From Sipunculus nudus (lineage: Eukaryota > Annelida > Sipuncula > Golfingiida > Sipunculidae): a stretch of 64,000 nt of DNA. Of this stretch, positions 24,407-37,448 are shown in pieces. The position numbers and the translations under genes were made by a program. The notes under the pieces were generated by a model. The model ran no database searches and was not told the origin of the DNA. It saw nothing but the letters and a program-made list of their open reading frames with translations. The stretch is taken from contig CM049315.1 of assembly GCA_026874595.1 (NCBI GenBank), forward strand, positions 61,253,389 through 61,317,388. The letters run 5' to 3'. The first letter of the stretch is position 1. Each line of letters opens with the position of its first letter.

Positions 24407-26812
24407 TATATAATACAGACCTAATTTCTGGCATGTACAAAGGAACTATATAGAGAATTATTACAGATGAGTGGTTTTGATATTAGGCAGTCCTGAAGTG
24501 TGAAAATAGGTTTTTAACAAGGGACCCATGGGTCACGGTGCTCAGCTGATCATGATTGGACTATAAATGTATCACCATTGTGATACTATATTTAGTCAAC
24601 AAACCTTATGAATATCATGGACATGTTAGGCTATTATAAAGGAATATGATGTAATATGTGAGTAAATGATGTATGAAATAACCTGACTGATGAATTAATA
24701 TGGAGCAAAATAGGGGTTTATTTTTTATTTATTTGGGAGCTGTTGAAAATAGGGATATATTTGAGCAAATATGAATGCAATGACAGTAAACTTAGCAGTG
24801 GTAGAATGATGATAAGGCTACTTGTTGAAGGATCTATAGTGTATGGAAGTCGGCAAGATTTCAATTTGACAGATATAATGTTATGATTAACTATGCTGAA
24901 GAGGGGATTTATGAATTGTGACTGTATGACATTATATCTCTTAGGTCTTGTCAAGGTACATTATATTGATGCCCACCACATCTACATATTACACAATATT
25001 GACATAATTTTTGGCATGTACATAGGTAACAAATAGTTATACAATATACAAAAATATAATTATATCTGATTCATATTGTTCTCATTTACTGAGGCTGACA
25101 TTGGGATGGGGTTCGGAGAAGGAAAAATTGTGGGCAGCAAGGAGGGTTGGATGTAGAGATAGAGGGAGATAGAGAGAGAGGGACGGAGCATTCAACAGTA
25201 CTTAAACACCTGGAAGGTTAAAATCTAAAATATTATGAAATGTAGATAAAGTCTGAGAGGAAGAGGTAATCTGGGCTATGGTTGGCTGATATGATTGAAG
25301 AAATTGTTGCAAATAATATTTTAAGATCTGACCATGCGTTTCTATTGGATACCTTTCTGACAGGCTGTTGACAGTTCAACATTTTACACATTAGTCTAAT
25401 GAGATCCAATTTTTTAATAAACTTTTTTTCTATTTAATGATATGTATACAGTTGCTATAAAGTCCCCACTCCACAGGCGGAAGGACTTGATGAGGGGGGG
25501 GGGGGGGGGGGTTGTGTTGATGGGAGTTACAACGCCTCTGTCTCTCTGTATATATTTTCTTCAAATTATTAAACTTTATGCTATAGCAATAGAACTATTG
25601 TTCACAGTGCCAAGGAGAAAGGACTTAGTGGGGTGGGGGAAGGGGATGGTGGGAGTTACAATACCCTTGCATATACGTAGAGGATATAAAATTTAATTAA
25701 TCAGTGCTTACAGGAAAAAAAAAAGTTTATTCATAATTATTAAATATTTAACACAGGCAGAAAGCTATAGAAAAAAAGCAAATCATTTTAATTCCCATTC
25801 TTTTGAGCCAGAAAATTATGAACAATTTTTAATTTAATTCCTTTTTTTATAACATCATTTTTTTCAGGTTTGAAAATGCAACTATACATTTAGAATATAA
25901 CATGTATATGTGAATATTTCAGTTGATTCACATTTCTTAATTGCATCAACATATATATCTAATAAATCAGGTTTATAGTACCTGTCAACAGAATGGGGTG
26001 GAAGGATGAAGGGAGGCATAGGGGTGAGAGAGAGAGAAAGAGAGAGAGAGAAAGAGAGCTAGACTGGCAGATAAAGAGAGAAAGGGAAAGAGAGAGAGGA
26101 GAAAGGCTCTCTGGTAATTACTGCCTGACCCAGCCTGACACTCACAGAAGCAGTAGGCAAGAAGTGAAGGTGTTATGTAACAGCCTAGAACACTGTTAAC
26201 CAATGACTTGATGTAAACAATCAAGACATTGTACTATAAATATGGGTAACTGTGCTTAGCTGAAGTTGACCTTGAAGGTAAAATCTAAAATAATATCAAA
26301 TGGAGATAAGGTCTAGGAGGAAAAGGTGATATATGCCATGGCTGGTTGACATGATTGGTTTTTATTGATGAGTAAGAAATTGTTGCAATTAATTTTTTGT
26401 GACCAAACCATGCATTCTCCAATGTTGAATGTCTCCAATTGAAGCATGTGAGCAGTTTGTGAACATAAGATGTATATTATTACCATGATCATTGGCTGGC
26501 CTTTTGATAAATTGTTGACAGTTCAGTAGTTTACACATTTGCTCAATTGGGTTCATTTTACATAATATATATAATTAAATATATGTATTTTTATTTTATA
26601 AAATGTATACAGTTGAAATATAACTGATGTCCCCAGTCCCCAGATGCAAGGACTTGGTGGTGGTAGTGGTGGTGGGGGGGGGGGGGGGGGGGGGGGTTGA
26701 TGGGAGTTACAACATCTCTGTATTAATATAGTGTATATACATATAGGATTTCCACTTAATTCAACAATACTTACATGATTAAATAGTTCATTCACAATTA
26801 CATAATAATTAA
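24407..26812 (+). mobile_element. HL-1 host remnant and diverged HL-1 copies
   Basis: 24407-24516 is HL-1 body after the HL-3 insertion. At 24517 a new HL-1 head starts (ACAAGGGACCCATGGGTCACGG). Diverged HL-1 5' bodies recur at about 25215 and 26265 (TTGACCTTGAAGGTAAAATC), each followed by a G-run (25492-25511, 26672-26697). A GA-rich tract lies at 26020-26105. No tail hairpin was found in this stretch. Confidence 0.6.
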
Positions 26813-28732
26813 ACAAGGGACCTATGGGTCACTGTGCTCAGCTGACGTTAACCTTGAAGGTGAAAATCTAAAATAATATCTAATGGAGATAAAGTGTAAG
26901 AGGAAGAGGTAATAAAGGCCATGGTTGGTTTATATGATTGGTTTGTATTGATGAGCAAGAAATTGTTGCAAAAAATATTTTGTGACCTGACCATGTGTTT
27001 CCTAATGTTGAAACTAAAGCATGTGAGCAGTTTGTGAACAAATGATCTGTACTATTACCATGATCATTAGTTGGTTTTTCGATTAACTGTTGACATTTCA
27101 GTAGTTTACACATTTGTTCAATTGAATCTATTTTTTTGTATAATATATATTATTGAATATATATGTATTTTATTTATGAAATGTATACAGTTGAAATATA
27201 GCTAATTAACAACATAAAACAGGGCAAACAAAGCCTGATCTCAAATTCTGCTGAGGCAGGAAAATAATGAAGAAATGTTTGTATTAAATCCTGATTTTTT
27301 TATCACATCAATTATTTTCTAATTTAAGTTTATATTTCTATACATTTCCAATTTAACATATATATCTGAATATAAAAGTTGATTCATAATTCCCAATTGC
27401 ATCATCATAAATCCCAATCTTGTCAGATAACACCACATCATGCATACAAATGTTTATTTATTTTTTACCACAAAAATATATCTTTTAAATCTGCAAAACA
27501 ATAAATATCTAAAAATAATACTTGATTTAGATTTCACAATTTTTAATTGTGTCTTCATTTATCCATAATGTGCTTCATATTTTATAATAATTTAAGCATA
27601 ATGATGGGTTCCTTTATATTTGTTAAAATCATTTAAAAGAAAATTGATTTCTTTAAAAATGCTACATTACACAACATTGCATCTTCTGGATTACACCTTG
27701 AATTATTTTTTCAAGGAAAGTTTTTGCATATCGGAGTGGAAACAGCATTACAATTAAGGAGATACAGTGAAAACAATAACAAATACTGCATAACACTTGG
27801 TGGGTTGGGTTTGCCCGGGGGGGGGGGGGGGGGGGGGGGGGCGGTGATTGGGGTGGTGATATGAGAATAACTGTACACCTGTCACAGCAGGGGATCTCCC
27901 CCAGTGACTGTAACAAATCAGAAACCCTGGCATAGCTGACTTCCAGTGACCTGGAGTGGGACCCTGCATCTGTAATCAAAGCAAGTGACTACAGAAAAAA
28001 AATCAATAACTAGCTTAATTTTCAAGCTTTTATTTCCAAATTTCAGATTTAGACAAACTAAATATTTATGCTTACATGCTGTGAAAATTAAATCAATGGT
28101 GCTTACAGGAAAAAAACGTGCCATGGTCTAAGTTGGGCAAAATTTAAGGTACTCATTTTTTTTATGCTAATAACTTAAAAAATTTACAAAATTCAGATCT
28201 AATTTTGGGTAAACAATTGAATCTTAATTAAACATAGTTATATACTTGAAAAAACAGACTCTAGTTTCAAAATTTTTCATGTTAAGTGAGTTATTATTTT
28301 TCCTGATTTTTTACAAAGTCCAATATGTTTGGGCCCACAACTTAAAGAATTTATACTTTACAGACTTAATTTCTGGCATGTACATAGGAACTATACAGAG
28401 GAATATTTATGGTAAATATGAGGAAAAACAGATGAGTAGTTTTGATATGAGGCAGTCCTGAAGTGTGAAAATAGGATTTTAATAAAAAATTGAGGTTTTT
28501 CCTTAATTTCTCAAAGGAACGAAGACGCAAAGACCCAGTTTTCGGCTTGGTAGGAGATCTTGGGGACATCTAACATTATGCTGAATTTTGGATTCCTAGG
28601 TCTTACGGTTTCAAAACGTGCCACATCTACGGACGGACGGACGGACGGACGGACGGACGGACGGACAGACGGACGGACGACGGACAATGGACCACGACTA
28701 TAGCTCAGATGACTTATAGTCAGCTGAGCTAA
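26813..28732 (+). mobile_element. HL-1 complete copy 2 (1.92 kb)
   Basis: Head to tail as in 19589-21520 and nearly identical to it, with a G-run at 27819-27841 and a (GGAC)n tract at 28632-28675. The tail GTCAGCTGAGCTAA ends at 28732. The low divergence between copies implies recent spread. Confidence 0.9.
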
Positions 28733-30520
28733 AAAGGACAGACAGACTGTTAGACAAACAAAGCTGATAATATATTTTAATATTTTAAAGTTTTTCATTT
28801 GCAATATTACACATCTAAATACATAAGTTGCTTTCAAATTTCAGACTTTAATAGCTTAAATCCATACACATACAGCATAAAGGAAACAGTGCTCAAAGGA
28901 AAAATTTCATTATTAATATATATATTTAATGATAATTGAGAGATGATGGACAGACAGAGTTGATCACTTTATGTTACATTCTCCTGAGACAAGAATATGT
29001 TTCAATTAGATCTTAATTTTTTCTAATCCAATTATTTTTCAAATTAAAGAATGTGTACACATTTGCAATAATAACTAATGTCCCAGTGCAAAGGTGAAGG
29101 TGAGGTGCAAAGGATCAATGACAGCGGGGGGGGGGGGGGGGGGGGGGGGGGATGGTGGGATTAACAACACTTTTGCATATACATTCAGGGCAAACAAAGT
29201 CTGATCTCCAATTCTGCTGAGGCTCGAAAATAATAAACACATGTTTGTATATAATCTTCATTTTTTTATTTTAAGTTTAATTTGTATACATTTCCAATAT
29301 AACATATATTTCTGAATATAAACGTTGATTCATAATTCTAAATTGCATCATCATAAATCTCAATCTTGTCATATAACACCACATCATGCATACAAATGTA
29401 TATTTATTTATTCATGGGGGGGGGGAGGGGGTATGATATGAGAACAATTGTACAGCTGTCACAGCAGGGGATCTCCCCCAGTGACTGTAACAAATCAGGA
29501 ACCCTGGCATAGCTGACTTCCAGTGACCTGGAGTGGCCTACCTGCATCTGGAACAAAGCAAGTGACTACAATAGAGCCTCAAGATAAAATTCAATAACAA
29601 GCCTAATTTTCAACCTTTTATTTTCAAATTTCAGATTTAAACTAATTAAATACTTATGTTTACATGCTGTAAAAATTAAATTAACAGTACTCACAGGAAA
29701 AAAAACATGCCTTGGTCAAAGTTGTGTAAAATTTAAGGTACTTATATTTTGTTTATGTTAATAACTTAAAAAATTTACAAAATACAGATCTAATTTTGGG
29801 TATATAATTGAATCTTAATTAAACAAAGTTATATACTTGAAAAAAATTCTCTAGCTTCAATAATTTTCATGTAACGTGAGTAAGTATTTTCCTGATTTTT
29901 TACAAAGTCCATTATGTTTGGACCCATAACTTAAAACAATTATGCAATACTGACATCATTTCTGGCATGTGCATAGCGAATGTATAGAAAAATATGTATA
30001 TTATATATGATCAAAGTCAGATCGGTGGTTTTGATATTAGGCAGTCCTGAAGTGTAACAATGGGTTTTTAATGGAAAAATGAAGTTTTTCATTAATATCT
30101 CAAAGGAATTAAGTTCTAATGACCAAATTCTTGGCATGGTAGGGAATTTGCGGACATCTAACTGTATGCCAAATTTATGGAACTTAGAGCTGAAGCTGGG
30201 GAGCTTAGCTCTAGCAAACTGCATAACACTAGATTGATGTAAACAATATGTGACATGGTGCTTGAAAACTTGAATAAAATCTACAGTTTTTGATCAACTG
30301 GTTTCAAATTTTTGATGTTAACAGTTGAAATGCTAATAAAAATATTCTTTGAAAATTAAATCCACAGCAGTTACAGGAAAAAAAACATGCCATGGTCAAA
30401 GTTGGGCAAAATTTAAGGTACCAATTTTTTATTTTTGCTAATATTTTAAAAAATTTAAAAGATTTTGTTCTAATTTTGAGTATAAAATTTAATTTTGATT
30501 AATAAAAGTTATATTACAGA
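28733..30520 (+). mobile_element. HL-1 fragments
   Basis: HL-1 body pieces with a G-run at 29126-29150 and a second at 29416-29430. They include GGGGATCTCCCCCAGTGACT (29467), AGAGCTGAAGCTGGGGAGC and TAATAAAAGTTATATTACAG. The last phrase is the site where HL-2 copy D is inserted. Confidence 0.7.
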
Positions 30521-33302
30521 ACAAGGCCTACAGGCCTAATGCGAACCTGTGCATATGGATATACACCAGGTATAAAGCTTCAGTGCTGAACCACTACTTT
30601 TCATATATATGAACAATGCAAGTACTAAACATTTTGAACAAGAAACAATACACAAACATCACTGCTGAAATTCTGGCATGGGTGCACACAACACAAAAAT
30701 TATTGTAGGTGGCACCACCAGTCTTGTATACAACAAAGCTATTTGACATGTACACATATGCCCAATTTCAGGCTGATATATCAAACTCTTCTGTAGAATT
30801 AAGCAGGCAAATACACTTGCAAAAGTCATTGTAGATGGCAACACCTGTCTTGTGAACGAGAAAGCCATAAAAACACACAGACAGGTCAGAATATCAGGCC
30901 AATACATCAAACTTACCTTGAGTCTGATGCACGGGGCTGACCAGGCTTAGGTGAGAAAGGCTGTTGCCCCGAGTGTACTGTGACAAATTACTGGTTCAGG
31001 CTACTGCACTGAGTGAACTCTTGACCTGCACCTGGCTAGACTTAGTGAATTTTTTACCTGTACCTGGCTGCACTGAGTGAACTCTTGACCTGTTGCATAA
31101 TCTTAAACAGTTGGCAGTCTTCCAAAGCTATAAATAAATCCAGGCTGACCTTTTGCCTATTGCCAAATCTGAAATAGTAGCCACACAATTGCATAAGCTC
31201 ACAGATTGGCTCCATATACAGCCCTGAGGGGCATGACACCCATGAGGTGATCACATGATACTCATGAGGTGATCACATGCTACCCATGAGATGATCACAT
31301 GCTGCCCATGAGGTGATCACATGCCTTGTGCTTGGCTGCACTGACTGAACTGTTGACCTATATTTGGCTGCACTGAATGAACTCTTGATCTGTTGCCAAA
31401 TCTGAAACAGTTGGCAGTTTCTCAACCTATTCAAGAAACGTACACAATCTTGGCCTGTTATGTAACTCTGCTAAAATTTATCCACCACAAACCATTTGAA
31501 CAAACTTGAGAGGGCTCGCCTCTGGGATCATTTCTGTAAAATTTGGACAATTTGGCTGGACTGTTTACAAGAAGAAGACTTTTACAAGTTTTTTTCAGCT
31601 CTTTCCTTGTAAAATCTAAGTAAATGCAGATAGCAAAAATAAGATGAATCAATCAACATTTGATATGTGACAGATAATTGCATAACATTTGGGGATGGTA
31701 GCTCCTGCTATTCCTGAGAAATTATGAGTTAGTTTACAGATGATATGTAATATCATAAATCTACATTTTTTAAAAGCTTTTAAAAGACATTCTTGTCAAT
31801 ATTTTCCATAGATAACCTGAAATCTAAATGTCTAGAGGCATGATGTAATGGATGCTGATAAACTGGTGCTAGGCTAGATGTATCTGCTTCACACAGCTAA
31901 CATATTTGGTAAAATGACTCAATTCAATCTTTATAATTCAGCCAAATCATTTTTTGGAACCATAAAAGACAATTATTATAAGAATGATTCAGGGAATTAT
32001 TCTTGCAAAATATTAAACAAACTGGCCTCAGTATCATCATCAGTCGAAAAATGTTTTGTAGGTTTATAACTCATATGGAAAAATACAACAAAATGGCAAA
32101 GTTCAGCTTCCCATAACTCAGCCAAAAATCAATGAATCAAAACCATTTGAACAAACTTGAATTATCAACATCTAAGGATAATTAATGTGTGAGATGTAAG
32201 AATTTGGCACAGTGGTTTTTGAGAAGAAGATTTTTGTAGCCACTTAGCTAACATGGGCTGTTATGGCATATGACTAAATTCAGCTTCCCATAACTCAGCC
32301 AAAAGTCACTGAACTGAGACCATTTGAACAAACTTGAATTATCAACATCTCAGGATAATTAATGTGTGAGATTTAAGAATTTGGCCCAGTAGTTGTTGAG
32401 AAGAAGATTTTTGTAGCCACTTAGCTAAAATTGGCTGTTATGGCATAAGACTAAATTCAGCTCCCCCATAACTCAGCCAAAAATCACTGAACTGAGACCA
32501 TTTGAACAAACTTGAATTATCAACATCTAAGGATAATTAATGTGTGAGATTTAAGAATTTGGCCCAGTGGTTTTTGAGAAGAAGATTTTTGTAGCCACTT
32601 AGCTAAAATGGGCTGTTATGGCATATGACTAAATTCAGCTTCCCATAACTTAGCCAAAAGTCACTGAACTGAGACCATTTGAACAAACTTCAGAAAGCAC
32701 TACCCTAGGATCATTTCTGTGCCATATTAAACAATTTGGCCATTTCGTTTGAGAGAAGAAGTTATTTGTAACTGTCAGTGTGATACGGGCACTGATGACC
32801 CCGTACAAAAAAGGCCGATGCAGGTGGCGCCACCAATACCTCAATTTCAGATATGACTCATGTGACCAACATTGGCATAAAATTTGGTGATGATAGCTCC
32901 AGCCGTTTCTGAGATTTAAATTTTAATATGCTTTTTTGCACAGTTAACAAAGTTCAACCTCCTGTAACTCAGCCTAAAATCTCTGAACTGGAACCATTCG
33001 AACAAACTTGAGAAAGATTGTTCCAGGGATCATTTCTGTGAAATATTGGACAATTTGGCTGGACAGTTTCAAAGAAGAAGATTTTTAAAGTTTTTTTAGC
33101 TTTTTCCCTATAAAATCTTAGGAAAATGCAGTTAGAAAAAAATAAACAAAATCCGATATAGTTTTTGGATGACTGAATATTTGCAAAAAATTTGGTGATG
33201 CTAGCCCCTGCCGTTTTTGAGATAGCTATGGTTAACGTAGTGACGAGGCACCACACACGCCGCACGCCGCCGCACCATCGCATAAGCTCACAGGTTTGCT
33301 AA
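30521..33302 (+). mobile_element. HL-2 copy D (2.78 kb), inserted in HL-1
   Basis: The head ACAAGGCCTACAGGCCTAAT and GCGAACCTGTG are at 30521-30552. Then come GGTGGCACCACC monomers, GAACTCTTGACCTG phrases and ATGAGGTGATCACATG phrases. Three 178-bp units follow, marked GGCTGTTATGGCATA at 32256, 32433 and 32611. A GGTGGCGCCACC site is at 32822. The tail ACCATCGCATAAGCTCACAGGTTTGCTAA ends at 33302. The flanks join into the HL-1 phrase at 22845-22870. Confidence 0.88.
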
Positions 33303-33767
33303 AAAAAGTGCTTAGCTTTAACATGTTTTGTGTTAAGTGATCAAATTTCTTTCCTGATTATTTACAAAATGCATTATGTTTGGGCCCATAACTTTTTTAA
33401 GTTATATAATACAGACCTAATTTCTGGCATGTACATAGGAACTATACAGAGGATTATTTATGGTAAATATGAGGAAAAACAGATGAGTGGTTTTGATATT
33501 AGGCAGTCCTGAAGTGTGAAAATAGGTTTTTAATAAAAAATTGAGGTTTTTCCTTAATTTCTCAAAGGAACAAAGTCGCAAAAACCCAGTTTTCGGCTTG
33601 GTAGGAGATCTTGGGGACATCTAACATTATGCCAAATTTTGGATTCCTAGGTCTTACGGTTTCAAAACGTGCCACATCTACTGACGGACGGACGGACGGA
33701 CAGACAGACGGATGACGGATAATGGACCACGACTATAGCTCAGATGACTTATAGTCAGCTGAGCTAA
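33303..33767 (+). mobile_element. HL-1 3' end after HL-2 copy D
   Basis: Continues HL-1 from AAAAAGTGCTTAGCTTTAAC through TTAGGCAGTCCTGAAGTGTG to a short GGACGG tract and the tail hairpin ending CTAA at 33767. This tail closes the 16-kb nest. Confidence 0.85.
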
Positions 33768-34590
33768 AAAAAGGTCAATGTAGGGGGCACAACAAAATCT
33801 GCAAACTTCAAATATGAGTCATGTGACCAACATTTGCACAATACATGGTAATACTAGCTTCTGTCATTTCTGAAATTACAATGTCAGTATGCTTACTTGG
33901 CCAAATGACTGTTCATATTCGTGTAACTCCACTAAAATTCATCAAATGCAAACCATTTGAACAACTTGAGAGGGCTCTCCTCTGGGATCATTTCTGTAAA
34001 ATATTGAACAATCTGGCTGGACCGTTTACAAGAAGAAGACTTTTTAAAATTTTTCAGCTTTTTCCCTATAAAATCTAAGTAAATGCAGATAGCAAAAAAA
34101 AATAAGCTGAATCCCACAATATTTGATATGTGACAGATTATTGCATAAAATCTGGAGATGGTAGCTCCTGCTATTCCTGAGAATAATGGGTTAATATACA
34201 GATGACCAATGACCCCTGTACAAAAAAGGTCAATGCAGGTGGAGCCACCAATACCTCAATTTCATATATGACTCATGTGACCAACACTGGCATAATATTT
34301 GGTATGAAACCTCCGGCTGCTTCTGAGAACCATTCAAACAAACTTGAGAAAGATGGCATAAAAGATTATTTCTGTGAAATATTGAACAATTTGGCTTGAC
34401 CGTTTAGGAGGAGAAGATTTTTAAAGGGTTTTTAGTTTTTTCTCTAGAAAATCTAAGAAAATGCAGAGTTTTTCAGATGGCTAATTTTTTGCATTAAATT
34501 TCATGATGCTAGTCGTTTTCGAAATAGTATGGGTTAACATACAGACTACGGACGCCGCCACACCATCGCATTAGTTCACAAGTTCGCTAA
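33768..34590 (+). mobile_element. HL-2 copy C, 3' part
   Basis: Directly follows the HL-1 tail at 33767. The junction TTATGAGGGTTTCCCATA (17746 side) plus AAAAAGGTCAATGTAGG (33768 side) reads continuously along the intact copy at 57735-57775. It ends with ACCATCGCATTAGTTCACAAGTTCGCTAA at 34590, the HL-2 tail. Confidence 0.82.
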
Positions 34591-36320
34591 AAATTACTAC
34601 AGATGCATATTGAATGCAAAATTATAATACAGATCAACTCACTGATGGCAAAATCTTGAATAAAGTTGAGTATGGAGACCAATTATTTATAATCAATGTA
34701 CAGCCATCTTTATACACCCACAGAGAGCTGTATACCTGTGATTGTAAACATTGCCTGGCATGAGGAATATCTAAAATCATAAATCTACATTTTTTAAAAG
34801 CTTTTAAAAGACATTCTTGTCAATATTAACCATAGATAACCTGAAATCTAAATGTCTAGAGGCATTATGTAATGGATGCTGATAAACTGGTGCCAGGCTA
34901 GATGTATCTGCTTCACACAGCTAACATATATGGTAAAATTACTCAATTCAATCTTTATAATTCAGACAAAATTCATTCTTTGGAACCAGAAAAGACAATC
35001 ATTAAAAGAATTATTCAGGGGATTATTCCTGTAAAATATTAAACAAATTGGCCTCAGTGGCATCAGTCAAAAGACTTTTTGCAGGTTTATAGCTTATATG
35101 GGAAACTACAACAAAATGGCAAAGTTCAGCTTCCCATAACTCAGCCAAAAATCAATGAATCAAAACCATTTGAACAAACATTTGAATTATCAACATCTCA
35201 GGATAATTAATGTGTGAGATGTAAGAATTTATCACAGTGGTTTTTGAGAAGAAGATTTTTGTAGCCACTTAGCTAACATGGGCTGTTATGGCATATGACT
35301 AAATTCAGCTTCCCATAACTCAGCCAAAAGTCACTGAACTGAGACCATTTGAACAAACTTGAATTATCAACATCTCAGGATAATTAATGTGTGAGATTTA
35401 AGAATTTGGCCCAGTGGTTGTTGAGAAGAAGATTTTTGTAGCCACTTAGCTAAAATTGGCTGTTATGGCATATGACTAAATTCAGCTCCCCATAACTCAG
35501 CCAAAAATCACTGAACTGAGACCATTTGAACAAACTTGAATTATCAACATCTAAGGATAATTAATGTGTTAGATTTAAGAATTTGGCCCAGTGGTTTTTG
35601 AGAAGAAGATTTTTGTAGCCACTTAGCTAAAATAGGCTGTTATGGCATATGACTAAATTCAGCTTCCCATAACTTAGCCAAAAGTCACTGAACTGAGACC
35701 ATTTGAACAAACCTCAGAAAGCACTACCCTAGGATCATTTCTGTGCAATATTAAAAAATTCGGCCATATGATTTCAGAGAAGAAAGTTTTTGTAGCAGTC
35801 AGTATGATACGGGCACTGGTGACCCCGTACAAAAAAAGGCCAATGCAGGTGGCGCCACCAATACCTAAATTTCAGATATGACTCATGTGATCAACATTGG
35901 CATAAAATTTGGTGATGATAGCTCCAGCCATTTCTGAAACTGTAATATTCCTTTTCCTTTTTTGGCCAAATGACTAAGTTCAGCTTCCTGTAACTCAGCC
36001 AAAATTCACCGAACTGGAACCATTTGAACAAACTTGGGAGATATAATTTCAGAGATTATTTCTGTGAAATATTTCAAAATTTGGCTGGACAGTTTCGGAG
36101 AAAAAGATCTTTTTTGCTTTTTCTCTTTTAAAACTAAGTAAATGCAGATAGCAAAGAAAAAAAAGCAAAATCTGATAGAGTTTTTTCAGATGACTGATTT
36201 TTTTCATGAAATTTGGTGATGCTTGCTCAAACAGTTTTTGAGATGGCACGGAAAAACATAAGGACAATGATGGAGGGACAACCCTTGGCCATCGCATAAG
36301 CTAGCTCACATGTTTGCTAA
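34591..36320 (+). mobile_element. HL-2 3' part (copy G)
   Basis: Begins with AAATTACTACAGATGCATAT, like 15815 onward. It contains three 178-bp units (GGCTGTTATGGCATATGAC at 35281, 35458 and 35635) and GGTGGCGCCACC at 35848. It ends CATCGCATAAGCTAGCTCAC..GTTTGCTAA at 36320. There is no head, so it is a partial copy or a neighbour sharing a tail type. Confidence 0.8.
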
Positions 36321-36535
36321 AATGTTTAAAATAAGCTTGTGTAACTGTTTATGCCCTAGCTGTTAACTGTCAGATGACAGGATTTGTAAATGGTCATTGC
36401 TATAGCTCAGATCAGTTTCAGCAAATGCAAGCAAGAAATCTCAGACACTTATAAAATCTTGACTGTAAGAATGATGAAAAATTTAACTATAACAAATTTT
36501 GACTATCTGCTGTACAGTATCGTAAAACCACTCAC

Positions 36536-36628
36536 CTGAAGAGACACCATATTAGGGCTGAATTGCTGCCTGAAGCCTAACTGAAACATCAAGTAGCGCA
36601 GCATCGCAAACGCATGGTCTTCCTGCAT
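36536..36628 (-). CDS. TBC1D1/4: TBC1D1/TBC1D4-like RabGAP, 31-codon TBC exon
   Basis: Coding exon of exactly 31 codons between a CTTCAG acceptor and a GTGAGT donor on the minus strand. It encodes MQEDHAFAMLRYLMFQLG followed by FRQQFSPNMVSLQ. This corresponds to the TBC-domain helix that follows YCQG in TBC1D1/4 (vertebrate pattern EEEAF..LKFLMFD.G.R.QY.PDM). The phase is zero at both ends, matching the neighbouring exons. A 34-bp minisatellite occupies most of the short intron just 5' of it and almost touches the acceptor. The exon is too short to stand out as an open reading frame; it was found by expecting the missing part of the domain. Confidence 0.92.
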
Positions 36629-37010
36629 CTGAAGGTGAAGTACATGATAGCCATAATGTCAGCTGTAGGTGAAGTACATTATAGCTATAATGCCATCTGT
36701 ATACAGGTACATGATAGCCATTTTGTCATCTGTAGGTGGAGTACTAAAGGTGACATACATGATAGCCATTACGTCATCTTTAGGTGAAGTACATAATAGC
36801 CATTACGCCATCTGTAGGTGAAGTACATAATAGCCATTACGCCATCTGTAGGTGAAGTACATAATAGCCATTACGCCATCTGTAGGTGAAGTACATAATA
36901 GCCATTACGCCATCTGTAGGTGAAGTACATAATAGCCATTACGCCATCTGTAGGTGAAGTACATGATTACCATTGTGTCATCTGTAGGTATAGTACATTA
37001 AAGCCATTAT
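36629..37010. repeat. 34-bp minisatellite, about 10 copies
   Basis: The unit CTGTAGGTGAAGTACATAA followed by TAGCCATTACGCCAT repeats with a 34-bp period. It is most regular between 36775 and 36960 and more diverged outside. It fills most of the short intron between two TBC exons and starts within a few bases of the acceptor of exon 36536-36628. Confidence 0.92.
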
Positions 37011-37143
37011 GACTAAGGGGACCATAATGTGCCCCCTCTGGATCGGCCATTTGCCACTGTTTGTGCATGCTCAAATGTATACGTAACTAGTAAATAAAGT
37101 TTATATATGTGGAAAAAATAAATGAAGTAAAATATACACCTAC

Positions 37144-37448
37144 ATGTATGAGCAGAATTCCAGCAATAAAGCTGAGGCCTTGGCAGTACCCGACCTCCCT
37201 ATCCAGCAGTGAGTATGCCTTGAGCAGGTTAAACAGAGCTAACTGACCAGGGCCAAGCTGGGTAGAGAAGTACGGATGCTGAGGAAACGTCCGACCTAGA
37301 TCTATCAAGATGGCATGTTGGTGTGTAGTCAGCTGTTTAAGTAGGTCTTCATATGATGTACCAGGGTCTTCGGGGTTGTAAGTGCGTTGCAGGACCTGTT
37401 GTTCAACAAGCAGTTGCCATATTTCACTTCTTTTATGTCTAGGCACAC
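37144..37448 (-). CDS. TBC1D1/4: TBC1D1/TBC1D4-like RabGAP, exon with N-terminal half of TBC domain
   Basis: Coding exon of 305 nt, read from an AG at 37449-37450 to a GTAGGT donor beside 37144. It starts [14 protein letters not shown], the opening of the TBC domain. It contains [15 protein letters not shown], the I-x-x-D-x-x-R motif with the catalytic arginine finger. It also has VGYCQGLSF, the YCQG motif with the glutamine finger. Both residues needed for dual-finger GAP activity are therefore present. The reading frame runs past the donor for 12 codons in genomic DNA, but family alignment puts the splice after the His of LLIH. The next exon supplies MQEDHAF. The upstream intron is 21.3 kb and full of repeats; the downstream intron is only 515 bp. 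Confidence 0.95.

Noticed and set aside
26020-26110. Arg/Glu-rich frame in a GA-rich tract.
   Set aside because: Simple-sequence purine tract; the opposite strand gives a Leu/Ser-rich frame for the same reason.
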